A stretch of DNA of 64,000 nt, taken from Clostridiales bacterium (GTDB lineage Bacteria > Bacillota > Clostridia > Christensenellales > CAG-138). Position 1 is the first letter of the stretch. The number at the start of each line of letters is the position of its first letter. The translations under genes were made by a program, and so were the position numbers. Of the stretch, positions 52,879-61,671 are shown one piece after another. The notes beneath the pieces were generated by a model. The model saw nothing but the letters and a program-made list of their open reading frames with translations. It did not search any database and was not told the origin of the DNA. The DNA is taken from the NCBI GenBank assembly GCA_024698505.1, contig JAILRE010000057.1:1-64000 (forward strand). The letters are read 5' to 3'.

Positions 52879-53764
52879 AAAGAAAAAGCGCGGGCTGATC
52901 GCCGCCGTAATACTTGCGGCAATGCTGATCCTTGCCTTAGCGGAGCTGATCTATTCGAATTACGCGCTGACTGTCAGCCGCTACACCGTTTATTCGGAGA
53001 AGGCGGCGGGGAGTTTGCGCGTCGTTTTCATTTCGGATCTGCACGGGCGGGAGTTCGGGAAGAACAACAGCCGCCTGCTTAAAAGGATAGCGGCGGAGGA
53101 GCCGGACGTAATAGCTCTCGTGGGAGACATGCTGGACAAAAACTCCGACGAGGAGGACGTGGAAAGGATATGCTCCTTCATCTCCGCGGCGGCTGAGATC
53201 GCGCCTGTCTATTTCGGTATGGGAAACCATGAATACGGACTTGAGAACGGCATGGACGAGCCGCTTTCGGACAGGATAACCGCAGCGGGAGCCGTTTTTC
53301 TTGACGGGAACTTCGTTGAAGCGACGATAAACGGGACGCCCGTGCGCATCGGCGGCTACGGCGGATATTATCGCACGCCCCACATGGACTGGAAGGACAG
53401 GGATACACAGAAGAAGTATTGGTATTTCTTCGAAGATTTCGAGAATACGGACGAACTCAAGCTTCTTTTGAACCATATCCCGACCAACTGGCTCGATTGG
53501 AATTACCGGGATCGGTGCCCCGTTGATCTCGTGCTTTCCGGGCATTATCACGGGGGCGTAGTGCGGATACCCTTTACGGACAAGGGCCTGTTTGCACCGT
53601 ACGTCGGCTGGTTCCCGCCATACACGAAGGGCTGCTTCGAGGGCAATACGGCGACCTGCGTATTGTCGACGGGACTTGCCGGAGCGAACGGCTATCCGAG
53701 GCTTTTCAATCCGCCGGAGATCGTGGTGGTGGAGATACTGCCGCAAGGTGAAAAAGGCGAATAA
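52871..53764 (+). CDS. Membrane-anchored metallophosphoesterase (YkuE-like)
   Basis: This 297-residue protein has an N-terminal membrane anchor (about residues 8-28) and a calcineurin-type phosphoesterase domain. Metal ligands lie in ISDLHGREFGKNN, GDMLDKN, GNHEYG and SGHYHGG. The ATG at 52871 overlaps the end of rfbD-rfbC by 8 nt, and a terminator follows the stop, so it is the last gene of the polysaccharide transcript. YkuE relatives act at the wall or on lipid-linked phosphates. It could recycle a lipid carrier or trim phosphate decorations (inference). Confidence 0.9.
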   Translation: MSKKKKRGLIAAVILAAMLILALAELIYSNYALTVSRYTVYSEKAAGSLRVVFISDLHGREFGKNNSRLLKRIAAEEPDVIALVGDMLDKNSDEEDVERICSFISAAAEIAPVYFGMGNHEYGLENGMDEPLSDRITAAGAVFLDGNFVEATINGTPVRIGGYGGYYRTPHMDWKDRDTQKKYWYFFEDFENTDELKLLLNHIPTNWLDWNYRDRCPVDLVLSGHYHGGVVRIPFTDKGLFAPYVGWFPPYTKGCFEGNTATCVLSTGLAGANGYPRLFNPPEIVVVEILPQGEKGE

Positions 53765-53789
53765 AAAACTCCCCGCGGGGGAGTTTTTT
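53764..53789. terminator. Bidirectional terminator at the end of the polysaccharide locus
   Basis: The stem ACTCCCC/GGGGAGT with a 3 nt loop is preceded by A residues and followed by T residues. It serves both the plus-strand phosphoesterase and the minus-strand GNAT gene. Confidence 0.92.
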
Positions 53790-53805
53790 CGATACGGGAG
53801 ATCCT

Positions 53806-54240
53806 TTACCCGATACTCTTTTCCATAGTCCTGTGGGGGAGGCCTGCGTCAAGGAAGACGTCCGAGACGCATACGCAGCCGCATTTTTCGTAGAAGGGGA
53901 TGGCGGTGCACTGCGCGCCGAAGGTGATCTTTTTGACCCCCTTGGCGGCATAATGGTTCTCGACGAAGGCGAAGGCGGCGCGGCCGGCGCCTTTTTTTCT
54001 TGCGCTTTTTTTGATGCAGAACCTTTGAAGGTGCACTCTGTCACAGGTCTCGTAGTAGGCGCGGAACGTGCCTATGGGTGAGCCGGCGTCGTCCAATATC
54101 AAAAAATGCTCGCAGCCGCTTCCCGGCTCGTCAAGGGAGTCTATCTCCAGCTCCTCGGGAACGCCCTGCTCGTTTACGAACACCTCGCGCCTGACGCTTA
54201 TGCAGTCGGCTACGCGGTCGTCCGCGGGTATTATCATCAT
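53806..54240 (-). CDS. GNAT-family N-acetyltransferase (ElaA/YjcF-like)
   Basis: This 144-residue acetyltransferase. VRREVFVNEQGVPEELEID at the N-terminus and the acetyl-CoA loop region LQRFCIKKSARKKGAGRAAF are typical of the subgroup, as is FGAQCTAIPFYEKCGCVCV near the end. The start is a double ATG with GGAGG upstream. It stands alone on the minus strand between the polysaccharide locus and tilS, and marks the return to core genes. The substrate is unknown. Confidence 0.9.
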   Translation of the reverse strand: MMIIPADDRVADCISVRREVFVNEQGVPEELEIDSLDEPGSGCEHFLILDDAGSPIGTFRAYYETCDRVHLQRFCIKKSARKKGAGRAAFAFVENHYAAKGVKKITFGAQCTAIPFYEKCGCVCVSDVFLDAGLPHRTMEKSIG

Positions 54241-54340
54241 GCGTTCGTCCTCCGTTTCTTTTGTCCGATTATAACAAAATACGCCGCCGTTCGCAATACC
54301 CGCCGCCTCCCGCGAAAACGCGGGGGAGATATTTATAATA

Positions 54341-54369
54341 TTGCAATCGTCCTTATGTTGAGGTATAAT
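54341..54369 (+). promoter_or_regulatory. sigma-A promoter of tilS-hpt
   Basis: TTGCAA (54341-54346), a 17 nt spacer and TATAAT (54364-54369). It shares TTGCAATCGT with the promoter at 10838. An ATG (54375) lies at the predicted start, but the better tilS start is 54441. Confidence 0.8.
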
Positions 54370-54440
54370 CTATAATGAGTTGGTATCTACTCATCAACAA
54401 GCTTAAAAGAACGCCCCGCCCGGGAGGAAAGGAGCAAGCC

Positions 54441-55886
54441 ATGGATGAATTCATCGATCCCATCAGCGGAACCGATATGCGATCCGCCGAAGCAAACCCC
54501 GCTCTGTCCGAGGATCAGGATCTGACTTTCAGGGTGGAGCGATTCATACTCGATAACGAGCTGCTTGAAAAGGGCGAGTCCGTGCTCGTCGGGCTTTCGG
54601 GCGGCGCCGATTCGGTCGCGCTGGTCACGATACTGAAGCGGCTTTCCCCCAAATACGGCTGGCAGGTCAGGGCCGCGCATTTCAACCACGGCATACGGGG
54701 CGTGGGGGCGGAGGAGGACGAACTCTTTTGCCGCGACCTCTGTGAGGAGAAGGGCATCCCCTTCTATTCCGAAACCGCCGACGTCCCCGCCTACGCAAGG
54801 GAGAACGGCCTCTCGATAGAGACGGCGGGCAGGCTTTTGAGATACGCGTTCCTTGAGCGCATAAAGGAGAAGACGGGCTGCACGGCGATCGCCGTCGCCC
54901 ATCACATGAACGACAACGCCGAATCCATACTGCTCCATCTCGTCAGGGGCAGCGGGCTTGCGGGCCTGACGGGGATCAAGCCCCGGCGCGACGATATAAT
55001 AAGGCCGCTGCTCGGCGTGTCCAAGAAGGAGATAGAGGATCATCTTGAGGCGGAGGGCCTCGTCTACCGCATGGATGAGACCAACCTGCTTCCGGAGGGC
55101 TCGAGGAACCGCGTAAGGCTCGATATAGTCCCCTATCTCGAGGAGCATATCAACCCCGCGATAGTGCCGACCATTTGCGGCATGGCGGAGCTTCTCGCGC
55201 AGGACGAGGCGTATCTTTCGGGCGAGGCGCAGAAGCTCTACGATAAACTGAAGGTGGAGGACGGCTTCATCAGAGCGCCCGTAGCTGAGCTGCCCTATCC
55301 CATCAAGACGAGGATCATCCGTATGGCGCTGGCCGAAGCCGGCGCGATAGTCGATATCGAGCGCAAGCACGTCGAGGCGATAGCCGAGCTTCTGACCGCA
55401 AGGACGGGCGCAAGGCTGACGCTCCCCGGCATAGAGGCGTGGACCAGCTACGAGGTCATCAAATTCGGCAATCCCAAGCAGGTCGAGCCGTTCGAGATGA
55501 AGCTCCGCGAGGGGCTGATAAACACCCCGCTCGGGCTCTTCAACGTGGAGATCGTCGAGGGCACGGAGGGCTTCAAAAAGAGCAAGACCGTATGCTTCCT
55601 CGATCTTGACAAGGTCGGGGCGATGAAGGGCGAGCCTGTAATAAGGACGAGGCTCGAGGGCGACAGGTTCCAGCCTGTCGGCGCTCCCGGAAAGCGCAAG
55701 CTGAAGGAGTACCTCATCGACCGCAAGGTAGAAAGGGAGCACAGGAGCGGCATCCCCCTCATAGCATGCGGCAGCGAGGTGCTGTTCGTAACGGGATACG
55801 CCGCATCCGAGAGGACGAAGATAGACGAAGGCACGAGGCGTATGCTGAGGGCGGAATACCTCGGCATGCTGCCCGAGAAAGAATAA
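54441..55886 (+). CDS. tilS: tRNA(Ile)-lysidine synthase
   Basis: This 481-residue enzyme changes C34 of tRNA-Ile(CAU) to lysidine, so that it reads AUA codons. The PP-loop motif [25 protein letters not shown] and [12 protein letters not shown] are visible, followed by the linker and the C-terminal TilS domain (about residues 385-475). The ATG at 54441 has AAAGGAGC upstream and is preferred over 54375, an ATG at the transcription start that would add 22 residues. Even so, the protein carries about 30 residues before the PP-loop domain. hpt follows 34 nt later, the same order as in many Bacillota. Confidence 0.94.
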   Translation: MDEFIDPISGTDMRSAEANPALSEDQDLTFRVERFILDNELLEKGESVLVGLSGGADSVALVTILKRLSPKYGWQVRAAHFNHGIRGVGAEEDELFCRDLCEEKGIPFYSETADVPAYARENGLSIETAGRLLRYAFLERIKEKTGCTAIAVAHHMNDNAESILLHLVRGSGLAGLTGIKPRRDDIIRPLLGVSKKEIEDHLEAEGLVYRMDETNLLPEGSRNRVRLDIVPYLEEHINPAIVPTICGMAELLAQDEAYLSGEAQKLYDKLKVEDGFIRAPVAELPYPIKTRIIRMALAEAGAIVDIERKHVEAIAELLTARTGARLTLPGIEAWTSYEVIKFGNPKQVEPFEMKLREGLINTPLGLFNVEIVEGTEGFKKSKTVCFLDLDKVGAMKGEPVIRTRLEGDRFQPVGAPGKRKLKEYLIDRKVEREHRSGIPLIACGSEVLFVTGYAASERTKIDEGTRRMLRAEYLGMLPEKE

Positions 55887-55920
55887 ACAAGACCGAATCA
55901 CATACGGGAGGAACAAAGCA

Positions 55921-56490
55921 ATGATCAACAAGATGGGACTTGAAAACGACATCCAGTACGTGCTCATAAGCGAGGAGAGGATCAAGGCCAGAGTCAGGGA
56001 ACTCGGCGAGCAGATCTCCCGCGATTATGCCGGCAAGAACCCGCTCCTTGTCTGCATACTGCGCGGCGCCTGCGTATTCTTCACCGATCTTGCCCGCAAT
56101 ATCACGGACTACATGGAGATGGACTTCATGGCGGTATCCAGCTATAACGACGGCATGACCTCCCACGGGATAGTCCGCATCAAGAAGGACCTCGATACCA
56201 GCATCGAGGGCCGCCACGTCATAATCGTGGAGGACATCATGGATTCGGGCAACACCCTCGACAATCTTACTCGGCTCCTCGGCACCCGCAATCCCGCCTC
56301 GATGAGGATCGCCTGCCTGCTCGACAAGCCCGAGCGCCGCGCCGAGGGCATAGGCATTTCGCCCGATTACTGCGGCTTTACTGTACCCAATGAATTCGTG
56401 GTGGGCTACGGCCTCGATTACGCCGACGCCTACCGCAATCTTCCCTATATAGGAGTTCTCAAACCGGAGGTCTACACCAATGTCGAATAA
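55921..56490 (+). CDS. hpt: Hypoxanthine phosphoribosyltransferase
   Basis: This 189-residue purine salvage enzyme converts hypoxanthine or guanine and PRPP to IMP or GMP. The PRPP-binding loop [17 protein letters not shown], the [12 protein letters not shown] loop and [19 protein letters not shown] are typical. GGAGG precedes the ATG. It follows tilS by 34 nt and overlaps galE by 11 nt, an unusual partner; in many relatives ftsH comes next instead. Confidence 0.96.
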   Translation: MINKMGLENDIQYVLISEERIKARVRELGEQISRDYAGKNPLLVCILRGACVFFTDLARNITDYMEMDFMAVSSYNDGMTSHGIVRIKKDLDTSIEGRHVIIVEDIMDSGNTLDNLTRLLGTRNPASMRIACLLDKPERRAEGIGISPDYCGFTVPNEFVVGYGLDYADAYRNLPYIGVLKPEVYTNVE

Positions 56491-57508
56491 GCTCAGAGTA
56501 CTGCTCACGGGCGGCTGCGGCTACATAGGCTCGCATACCGCCGTCGAGCTCATGCGCGCCGGGCACGAGGTCGTAATTGCCGACAGCCTCGTGAATTCCT
56601 GCGCGAGCGTCCTTCCCCGCATCGAGGAGCTGGGCGGCGAAAAGCCCGTCTTCTACAATATCGACGTCTGCGATCCCGTAAAGCTCGACGAGCTCTTCTC
56701 GAACGAGAGGATCGACGCCGTCATCCATTTCGCGGGCCTCAAATGCGTGCCCGAATCGGTATCGATGCCGCTCCTCTATTACAGGAACAACCTCGATTCC
56801 ACTATGAACCTTCTGGAGAGGATGCGCGATCACGGCGTGAAGTACGTCGTGTTCAGCTCCTCCGCCACGGTCTACGGCGAGCAGGACGTTATGCCCCTTA
56901 AGGAGGATATGCCCACCGGCGCCTGCACGAACCCCTACGGCATGACGAAGCATATGTCCGAGGTCATAATAAGGGACGCGGCGAAGGCCGATCCCACGCT
57001 CGGCGCGGTGCTTCTCAGGTATTTCAATCCCATCGGCGCCGACGAGAGCGGCAGGATAGGCGAGGATCCCCTCGGCATCCCCAACAATCTTCTGCCCTAC
57101 GTCGCGCAGTTTGCGACGGGCAGGCGTGAGAAGCTCTTCGTGAACGGCAACGATTATCCCACGAGGGACGGCACCTGCGTGAGGGACTTCATACACGTCA
57201 CCGATCTTGCCCTGGCGCACGTCAAGGCGCTCGACTACATAGTCGGCAAGGCCGGGTGCGAGGTGTTCAATATCGGCACGGGCAACGGATACAGCGTGCT
57301 CGAGGTCATAGCGGCCTTTTCAAGGGCTTGCGGCAAGGTGCTGAAATTCGAGTTCGCGCCCAGAAGGGCGGGGGATATCCCCACCTGCTACGCGGATCCC
57401 TCCAAGGCGGAGCGGCTGCTCGGCTGGAAGGCGGAGCGCGGCCTTGAAAAGATGTGCGAGGATACCTGGCGCTGGCAGTCCAATAACCCCATGGGTTACG
57501 AGAAATAA
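56480..57508 (+). CDS. galE: UDP-glucose 4-epimerase
   Basis: This 342-residue epimerase interconverts UDP-glucose and UDP-galactose (often also the GlcNAc forms). [18 protein letters not shown] binds [13 protein letters not shown] and the catalytic Tyr/Lys in [11 protein letters not shown] are present; [19 protein letters not shown] is diagnostic. The ATG lies within the last codons of hpt, with GGAGG upstream. The product can supply galactose for the polysaccharide locus although it is encoded outside it. Confidence 0.96.
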   Translation: MSNKLRVLLTGGCGYIGSHTAVELMRAGHEVVIADSLVNSCASVLPRIEELGGEKPVFYNIDVCDPVKLDELFSNERIDAVIHFAGLKCVPESVSMPLLYYRNNLDSTMNLLERMRDHGVKYVVFSSSATVYGEQDVMPLKEDMPTGACTNPYGMTKHMSEVIIRDAAKADPTLGAVLLRYFNPIGADESGRIGEDPLGIPNNLLPYVAQFATGRREKLFVNGNDYPTRDGTCVRDFIHVTDLALAHVKALDYIVGKAGCEVFNIGTGNGYSVLEVIAAFSRACGKVLKFEFAPRRAGDIPTCYADPSKAERLLGWKAERGLEKMCEDTWRWQSNNPMGYEK

Positions 57509-57558
57509 AACTTATAGAGCTTATCCGGGTTCGGGGGGCCGGATCACCGGAGGTAATA

Positions 57559-58662
57559 ATGAAATACGAAGCAACCGCAAAGAAGAACAAGAAGCGTCTT
57601 TCGACGCCCAAGAAGATCATAGTCGCGATACTGTGCCTGCTTATCGCGCTCATACTCGGAGCCGGCATATTCACGATCGGCAAGATGTACAAAATGAGCA
57701 GGAACGCGGCAAGGATCGTGCCCAAGCCCACGGTCTCTCCCTACGGGGACGCAACGCCCGATCCCGGCCTTATTGATATCGGCACGGATCCGGGAGATGC
57801 GGATATAACCAAGGACTATGAAGATCCCATAGATCCCGACCTTATATTCGACGATCCCATTTACGTCGAGAACGCGATAGATCCCGACGTAATAAACATA
57901 CTCATCCTCGGCGAGGATAAGAGCGGCACGAACGAGACCGGCCGTTCCGATATGCTCATGGTCGCCTCATACAATCAGAAGACCAACGTGATAAAGGTCG
58001 TTTCCATACTGCGCGACACCTGGATCTACATCCCCGGCCGCGAGCTCTGGAACCGCGTCAACACCGCCTACCGCTTCGGCGGCATAGGCCTTGCCATCAA
58101 CACGATCAACGCCAACTTCGGTCTCGACATCCAGTACTATATGAAGACCGATTTCGATAACCTCGTCCGCATAGTCGACACGCTGGGCGGCATAGACATG
58201 AAGCTGACGGAGGAAGAGATCGCGTACTACAATTCGCGTATCCCGAACGATCCGATAACCCCGGGCGAGGGAGGCGTCTGCCATCTCGACGGCGTACACG
58301 TGCTCGCGCACTGCCGCAACCGTACCCTCGGCAACGGCGACTGGTCGAGGACGGAGCGCCAGAGGGAGACGCTCAACGCGTTCTTCTTCCGCATCAGGGA
58401 CAAGTACGACGCGAGCTCTCTGACCGCGCTCGTCTATAAGATGATGGATTTCGTTGAAACGAATCTTTCGCCCTGGCAGATGATCTCCATTGCTACCAAG
58501 ACCTTCTTCAGCCCGAACTCCGGCGGCATAGCCAGGGGAACGATCCCCTGCTCCGGCTCGTGGTCGTACGCTTGGGAGCGCAATATGGCGGTCATCCACA
58601 TCGATATCGAAAAGAACAAGCAGTGGATACACGAGTTCTTCTACGGGAAGGCGAACTGGTAA
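57559..58662 (+). CDS. LytR-CpsA-Psr (LCP) family glycopolymer ligase
   Basis: This 367-residue extracellular protein with an N-terminal membrane helix (about residues 20-42) and a linker of about 55 residues rich in P and D. The LCP domain begins at INILILGEDKSGTNETGRSD and contains the arginine motif ILRDTWIYIPG, NRVNTAYRFGG and RNRTLGNGDWSRTERQRE. LCP enzymes attach lipid-linked glycopolymers to peptidoglycan. It is the likely final step for the polymer made by the upstream locus. It overlaps the lipid kinase gene by one base. Confidence 0.94.
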   Translation: MKYEATAKKNKKRLSTPKKIIVAILCLLIALILGAGIFTIGKMYKMSRNAARIVPKPTVSPYGDATPDPGLIDIGTDPGDADITKDYEDPIDPDLIFDDPIYVENAIDPDVINILILGEDKSGTNETGRSDMLMVASYNQKTNVIKVVSILRDTWIYIPGRELWNRVNTAYRFGGIGLAINTINANFGLDIQYYMKTDFDNLVRIVDTLGGIDMKLTEEEIAYYNSRIPNDPITPGEGGVCHLDGVHVLAHCRNRTLGNGDWSRTERQRETLNAFFFRIRDKYDASSLTALVYKMMDFVETNLSPWQMISIATKTFFSPNSGGIARGTIPCSGSWSYAWERNMAVIHIDIEKNKQWIHEFFYGKANW

Positions 58663-59630
58663 TGGAAGAATTGGAGTTAACGGGGTATTCGCGCGCGCAG
58701 AGGAGGAAGGCCGTTCTGGTCGTCAATCCCAAGTCGGGCAACATGAGGGCGATCAACGTAATCGCTCCCACGATACAGGCGCTCTCCTCCGCGGGGTATG
58801 AGACAAGAGCGTTCACGACCACCTGCCGAGGCGACGCAACGAGGATCGCCGAAGAATACGGCGCCGACTGCGAGCTGCTTATCTGCAGCGGCGGCGACGG
58901 CACCATGAACGAGGTCATAAGGGGCATCATGATGATAGAAAAGGACGCCCGCCCGAACCTCGGCTATATCCCTATGGGCTCGACGAACGATTTCTCCGTC
59001 GCGCTCGGTCTCCCCAAACGGGTCGACCTTCTGATCGACAACGCGATAAACGGCGTTCCCGCCGAGATTGACGTCGGCTGCTTCAACGGCAGGCATTACG
59101 CGTATCTCGCGTCCTTCGGCGCGTTCACGGATATCAGCTATTCCACCCCGCAGGAGGCGAAGAACGCCCTCGGCTTCCTCGCTTACCTCGGAAGCGGCAT
59201 GAGCTCGATAGCGAACATCAGGCCCATCCATATGAGCGTCGTTGTCAACGGCGAGATACTGACGGACGAGTACGCCTTCGGCGCCGTCAGCAACACGCCG
59301 TCGGTCGTCGGCGTGATCAATTACAGCAGACGCTCCAAGATAGACCTCAACGACGGCCTTTTCGAGGTGATGCTGATAAACTACCCCGAGACCGCGATGG
59401 AGCTCGGCAAGATCGCGCACGCCCTCTCGACGGCCGATTTCGACTGCGAGCTCATGCACAGGTTCGCCTGCAGCGAGGTCAGGTTCATACTCGACGAGCC
59501 CGTCAACTGGATGCTCGACGGCGAGCTCGTGGACGCGGGGCATGAGATAGAGATAACCAACGTACATTCCGCCGTAAGGATAATGCTCCCGAAGGCGAAG
59601 GAAAAGAAGACCTTGTTCACCAAGGCTTGA
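58662..59630 (+). CDS. Diacylglycerol kinase-like lipid kinase (YegS/DgkB type)
   Basis: This 322-residue protein of the DAGK catalytic family. KAVLVVNPKSGNMRAINVIA and the ATP-binding ICSGGDGTMNEVIRGIMM lie in the N-terminal domain; YIPMGSTNDFSVALGLP and the C-terminal beta-sandwich with MLDGELVDA complete it. DgkB members recycle diacylglycerol released during lipoteichoic acid synthesis. It begins inside the LCP stop codon (TAATG), so the two are cotranslated and may both serve wall glycopolymer metabolism. Confidence 0.93.
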   Translation: MEELELTGYSRAQRRKAVLVVNPKSGNMRAINVIAPTIQALSSAGYETRAFTTTCRGDATRIAEEYGADCELLICSGGDGTMNEVIRGIMMIEKDARPNLGYIPMGSTNDFSVALGLPKRVDLLIDNAINGVPAEIDVGCFNGRHYAYLASFGAFTDISYSTPQEAKNALGFLAYLGSGMSSIANIRPIHMSVVVNGEILTDEYAFGAVSNTPSVVGVINYSRRSKIDLNDGLFEVMLINYPETAMELGKIAHALSTADFDCELMHRFACSEVRFILDEPVNWMLDGELVDAGHEIEITNVHSAVRIMLPKAKEKKTLFTKA

Positions 59631-59636
59631 AATAAA

Positions 59637-59694
59637 GGTGAGTTCGAAACCATCCTCACCGCGGGCGCGAGCCCCAATCAAAAAAACTAAGGAG
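59637..59694 (+). promoter_or_regulatory. Structured leader of queT, possible preQ1 riboswitch
   Basis: Hairpin 1 has the stem GGTGAG (59637-59642)/CTCACC (59655-59660). Hairpin 2 has the stem GGGC/GCCC around GCGA (59663-59674). A-rich tail and ribosome site AAAAAAACTAAGGAG follow (59680-59694). TCCT (59653-59656) in hairpin 1 can pair with AGGA (59690-59693) of the ribosome site, giving a pseudoknot with an embedded hairpin like preQ1-II. The preQ1-I signature UAG in the first loop is absent. Confidence 0.45.
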
Positions 59695-59706
59695 TAAAAA
59701 CAGAAT

Positions 59707-60249
59707 ATGGAAAAGAAATCCAAACACTACAGCGCAAAATTCCTTGCGCAGGGCGCCATCATCGCCGCGCTGTACGTAGTATTGACCTACGTTAGCGCGC
59801 TCGTCGGCCTTTCCGGGCAGAACCTGATACAGTTCAGGCTGTCGGAAGTGCTGACGGTGCTCCCGTTCTTCACCCCGGCGGCAGTTCCCGGGCTTGCGAT
59901 AGGATGCCTGATCTCGAATATCGTGACGTCCTGCGCGCCGTGGGATATCGTATTCGGGACGCTCGCCACGCTGATCGGCGCCGTCGGCACGTACCTTTTG
60001 AGGAGGCACCGCTTCGCGGCTCCGATACCGCCGATACTCTCCAATACGGTGATAGTGCCCTTCGTGGTCTATTACTGCTACGGGCTCGATCAGACGCTTG
60101 CCGCTTACCCCGTCGGGATCGCGCTTCTCATCACCGCCGCGTGCGTCTTCGTAGGCGAATTCGTATGCTGCGGGATACTCGGCACCATCCTTCAAACGTT
60201 GCTTATAAAGCATCCCGGAGTGCTCGGAAGCGGGAAAATGCGGAAGTAA
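59707..60249 (+). CDS. queT: QueT family transporter (queuosine precursor ECF component)
   Basis: This 180-residue integral membrane protein with five to six helices. KFLAQGAIIAALYVVLTYVS and the loop NLIQFRLSEVLTVLPFFTPA, with the conserved R-x-S-E, are QueT hallmarks, as is PWDIVFGTLATLIGA. QueT is the substrate-binding S component that works with a shared ECF ATPase module to import preQ1 or a related queuosine precursor. No ECF ATPase genes are in the window. The leader before it is structured, which fits control by the ligand. Confidence 0.92.
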   Translation: MEKKSKHYSAKFLAQGAIIAALYVVLTYVSALVGLSGQNLIQFRLSEVLTVLPFFTPAAVPGLAIGCLISNIVTSCAPWDIVFGTLATLIGAVGTYLLRRHRFAAPIPPILSNTVIVPFVVYYCYGLDQTLAAYPVGIALLITAACVFVGEFVCCGILGTILQTLLIKHPGVLGSGKMRK

Positions 60250-60338
60250 TATATTTTTGAATATCGAAACACAGTGCACGCAGCCGGAAAACACACGGCT
60301 GCGTGTTCATTGCATAATATATTTGAAAAATCGAAAAA
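60248..60338 (+). repeat. Imperfect direct repeats flanking a hairpin upstream of the S10 operon
   Basis: TAATATATTTTTGAATATCG (from 60248) and TAATATATTTGAAAAATCG (from about 60314) are near copies in the same direction on either side of the hairpin at 60277-60305, about 10 nt upstream of the S10 operon promoter. They could be AT-rich UP-element-like sites. Confidence 0.5.
60277..60305 (+). terminator. Hairpin after queT
   Basis: A perfect 10 bp stem CACGCAGCCG/CGGCTGCGTG with a 9 nt loop, followed by TTCATT. The T run is weak, so this is a probable but inefficient terminator. Confidence 0.6.
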
Positions 60339-60344
60339 AAAGGC

Positions 60345-60372
60345 TTGCAAAAAGGAAAATAACGTGTATAAT
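60345..60372 (+). promoter_or_regulatory. Promoter of the S10 ribosomal protein operon
   Basis: TTGCAA (60345-60350), a 16 nt spacer and TATAAT (60367-60372), with TG just before the -10 (extended -10). Confidence 0.85.
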
Positions 60373-60378
60373 GGATAA

Positions 60379-60705
60379 GCTCGTGCAATGTGCGGCTTTT
60401 GATGCCAACTGCGGTCCGCAGCCTGTGTAGCGGCAGCAGCTGAAAGTCTATCGGCGCTGCGAGCGGTTGACCCCGAGGGAGATTGCCGGTCGCCAGCCGG
60501 GTAACTTTCAAGGGGCGGCTCCAATCGGGAGCATGGCGGGAAACCGCCCGCTAAGTTTTTGTATATGAAAACGCGCGGGTTAGTGTACTGCCGGGAGCGG
60601 TGAAAGCCGAACTGCGCCTTCCTTATTATAGGGAGAATGCAGACGGGCGATACGCTCCGATCATTACGGCACGGCGATTCCGTGAAAAATTGGAAGGAGT
60701 AAAAA
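60379..60705 (+). promoter_or_regulatory. Long structured leader of the S10 operon
   Basis: About 327 nt without a gene lie between the promoter and rpsJ. Visible hairpins include GCTCC/GGAGC (60518-60532) and GGCGG/CCGCC with a GAAA loop (60535-60548), the latter followed 7 nt later by TTTTT (60556-60560), an attenuator-like layout. Other GC-rich inverted repeats lie around 60400-60500 and 60590-60660. By analogy to other ribosomal operons it may bind an encoded protein such as L4. No match to a known leader family was made. Confidence 0.55.
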
Positions 60706-61014
60706 ATGGCAAACAACAGGATCCGCATTAAGCTCAAGGCCTATGAGTGCGAGCTCATCGACCAGAGCGCAGAGAAGATCGTTGACACGGCAAGGCGTAC
60801 GGGCGCCAGGGTCTCCGGCCCCATCCCCCTCCCCACCGAGAAGGAGATCGTAACGATCCTCCGTGCAACGCACAAGTACAAGGACTCCAGAGAACAGTTC
60901 GAAATGCGTACGCATAAGCGCCTTATCGACATCATCCAGCCCTCCGCGAAGACGGTCGACGCTCTGATGAAGCTCGATTTGCCCGCCGGCGTCGACATCG
61001 AGATCAAGCTCTGA
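60706..61014 (+). CDS. rpsJ: Ribosomal protein S10
   Basis: This 102-residue small-subunit protein, which also acts as NusE in antitermination. [20 protein letters not shown] at the start, [15 protein letters not shown], and [20 protein letters not shown] with the canonical end match the family over its full length. GGAAGGAG precedes the ATG. It is the first gene of the S10 operon, behind a leader of about 330 nt. Strong codon bias fits high expression. Confidence 0.98.
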   Translation: MANNRIRIKLKAYECELIDQSAEKIVDTARRTGARVSGPIPLPTEKEIVTILRATHKYKDSREQFEMRTHKRLIDIIQPSAKTVDALMKLDLPAGVDIEIKL

Positions 61015-61030
61015 TGAATGAGGTGTCACG

Positions 61031-61657
61031 ATGAAACAGGCTATATTGGGTAAGAAAATCGGCATGACCCAGATCTTCCGTGAGGACGGCACCATGGTCC
61101 CCGTGACCGTAGTTATGGCCGGTCCCTGCCCCGTAACCCAGATCAAGACAGTCGATCACGACGGTTACGACGCGGTCCAGATGGCTTTCATGCCCGTAAG
61201 AGAGAAGCTCATCACCAAGCCCGAGATGGGTCACCTGAAGAAGGCGGGTGTTGAGGCTCACCGTTACGTCAAGGAATTCCGCCTTGACGACTGCAGTCAG
61301 TATCAGGTCGGCAACGTTATCAAGGCTGACGTCTTCGAAAAGGGCGAGCACGTCGACGTTACCGGCATTTCCAAGGGCAAGGGATTCGAGGGCAACATCA
61401 AGCGTTGGAATCAGTCCCGCGGCCGCAAGACCCACGGTTCTCACTCCTACCGCGTAGCGGGCTCCATGGGCGCCTGCACCTACCCCGGTGAGGTCTTCAA
61501 GACCAAGCATCTTCCCGGCCACATGGGCAGGGAGCGCATCACCGTTCAGAACCTTGAGGTCGTCCGCTCCGATGCTGAGAGGAATCTCCTCCTCATCAAG
61601 GGCGCCATCCCCGGCGCCAACGGCGGTCTGGTACTCGTAAAGAGCACCATTAAGTAA
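61031..61657 (+). CDS. rplC: Ribosomal protein L3
   Basis: This 208-residue large-subunit protein, one of the first to bind 23S rRNA. It starts [20 protein letters not shown], and has [20 protein letters not shown] with the loop that reaches towards the peptidyl-transferase centre, and [14 protein letters not shown] near the end. Full length. GAGGTG precedes the ATG. It follows rpsJ by 16 nt in the conserved order. Confidence 0.98.
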   Translation: MKQAILGKKIGMTQIFREDGTMVPVTVVMAGPCPVTQIKTVDHDGYDAVQMAFMPVREKLITKPEMGHLKKAGVEAHRYVKEFRLDDCSQYQVGNVIKADVFEKGEHVDVTGISKGKGFEGNIKRWNQSRGRKTHGSHSYRVAGSMGACTYPGEVFKTKHLPGHMGRERITVQNLEVVRSDAERNLLLIKGAIPGANGGLVLVKSTIK

Positions 61658-61671
61658 GGAGGACGAAAAAC

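Noticed and set aside
58560..58661. Longer start for the lipid kinase inside the LCP gene
   Set aside because: The extension overlaps conserved LCP codons. The ATG at 58662 begins the family N-terminus right before the nucleotide-binding region.
59637..59694. Class I preQ1 riboswitch
   Set aside because: The A-rich tail with CUA before the ribosome site is suggestive, but the first loop has no UAG partner, so only a looser preQ1-like assignment is kept.
60600..60640. Resemblance of part of the S10 leader to a cobalamin riboswitch box
   Set aside because: Only a few bases around GCGGTGAAAGCC match, the core B12 box is absent, and the downstream genes are ribosomal.
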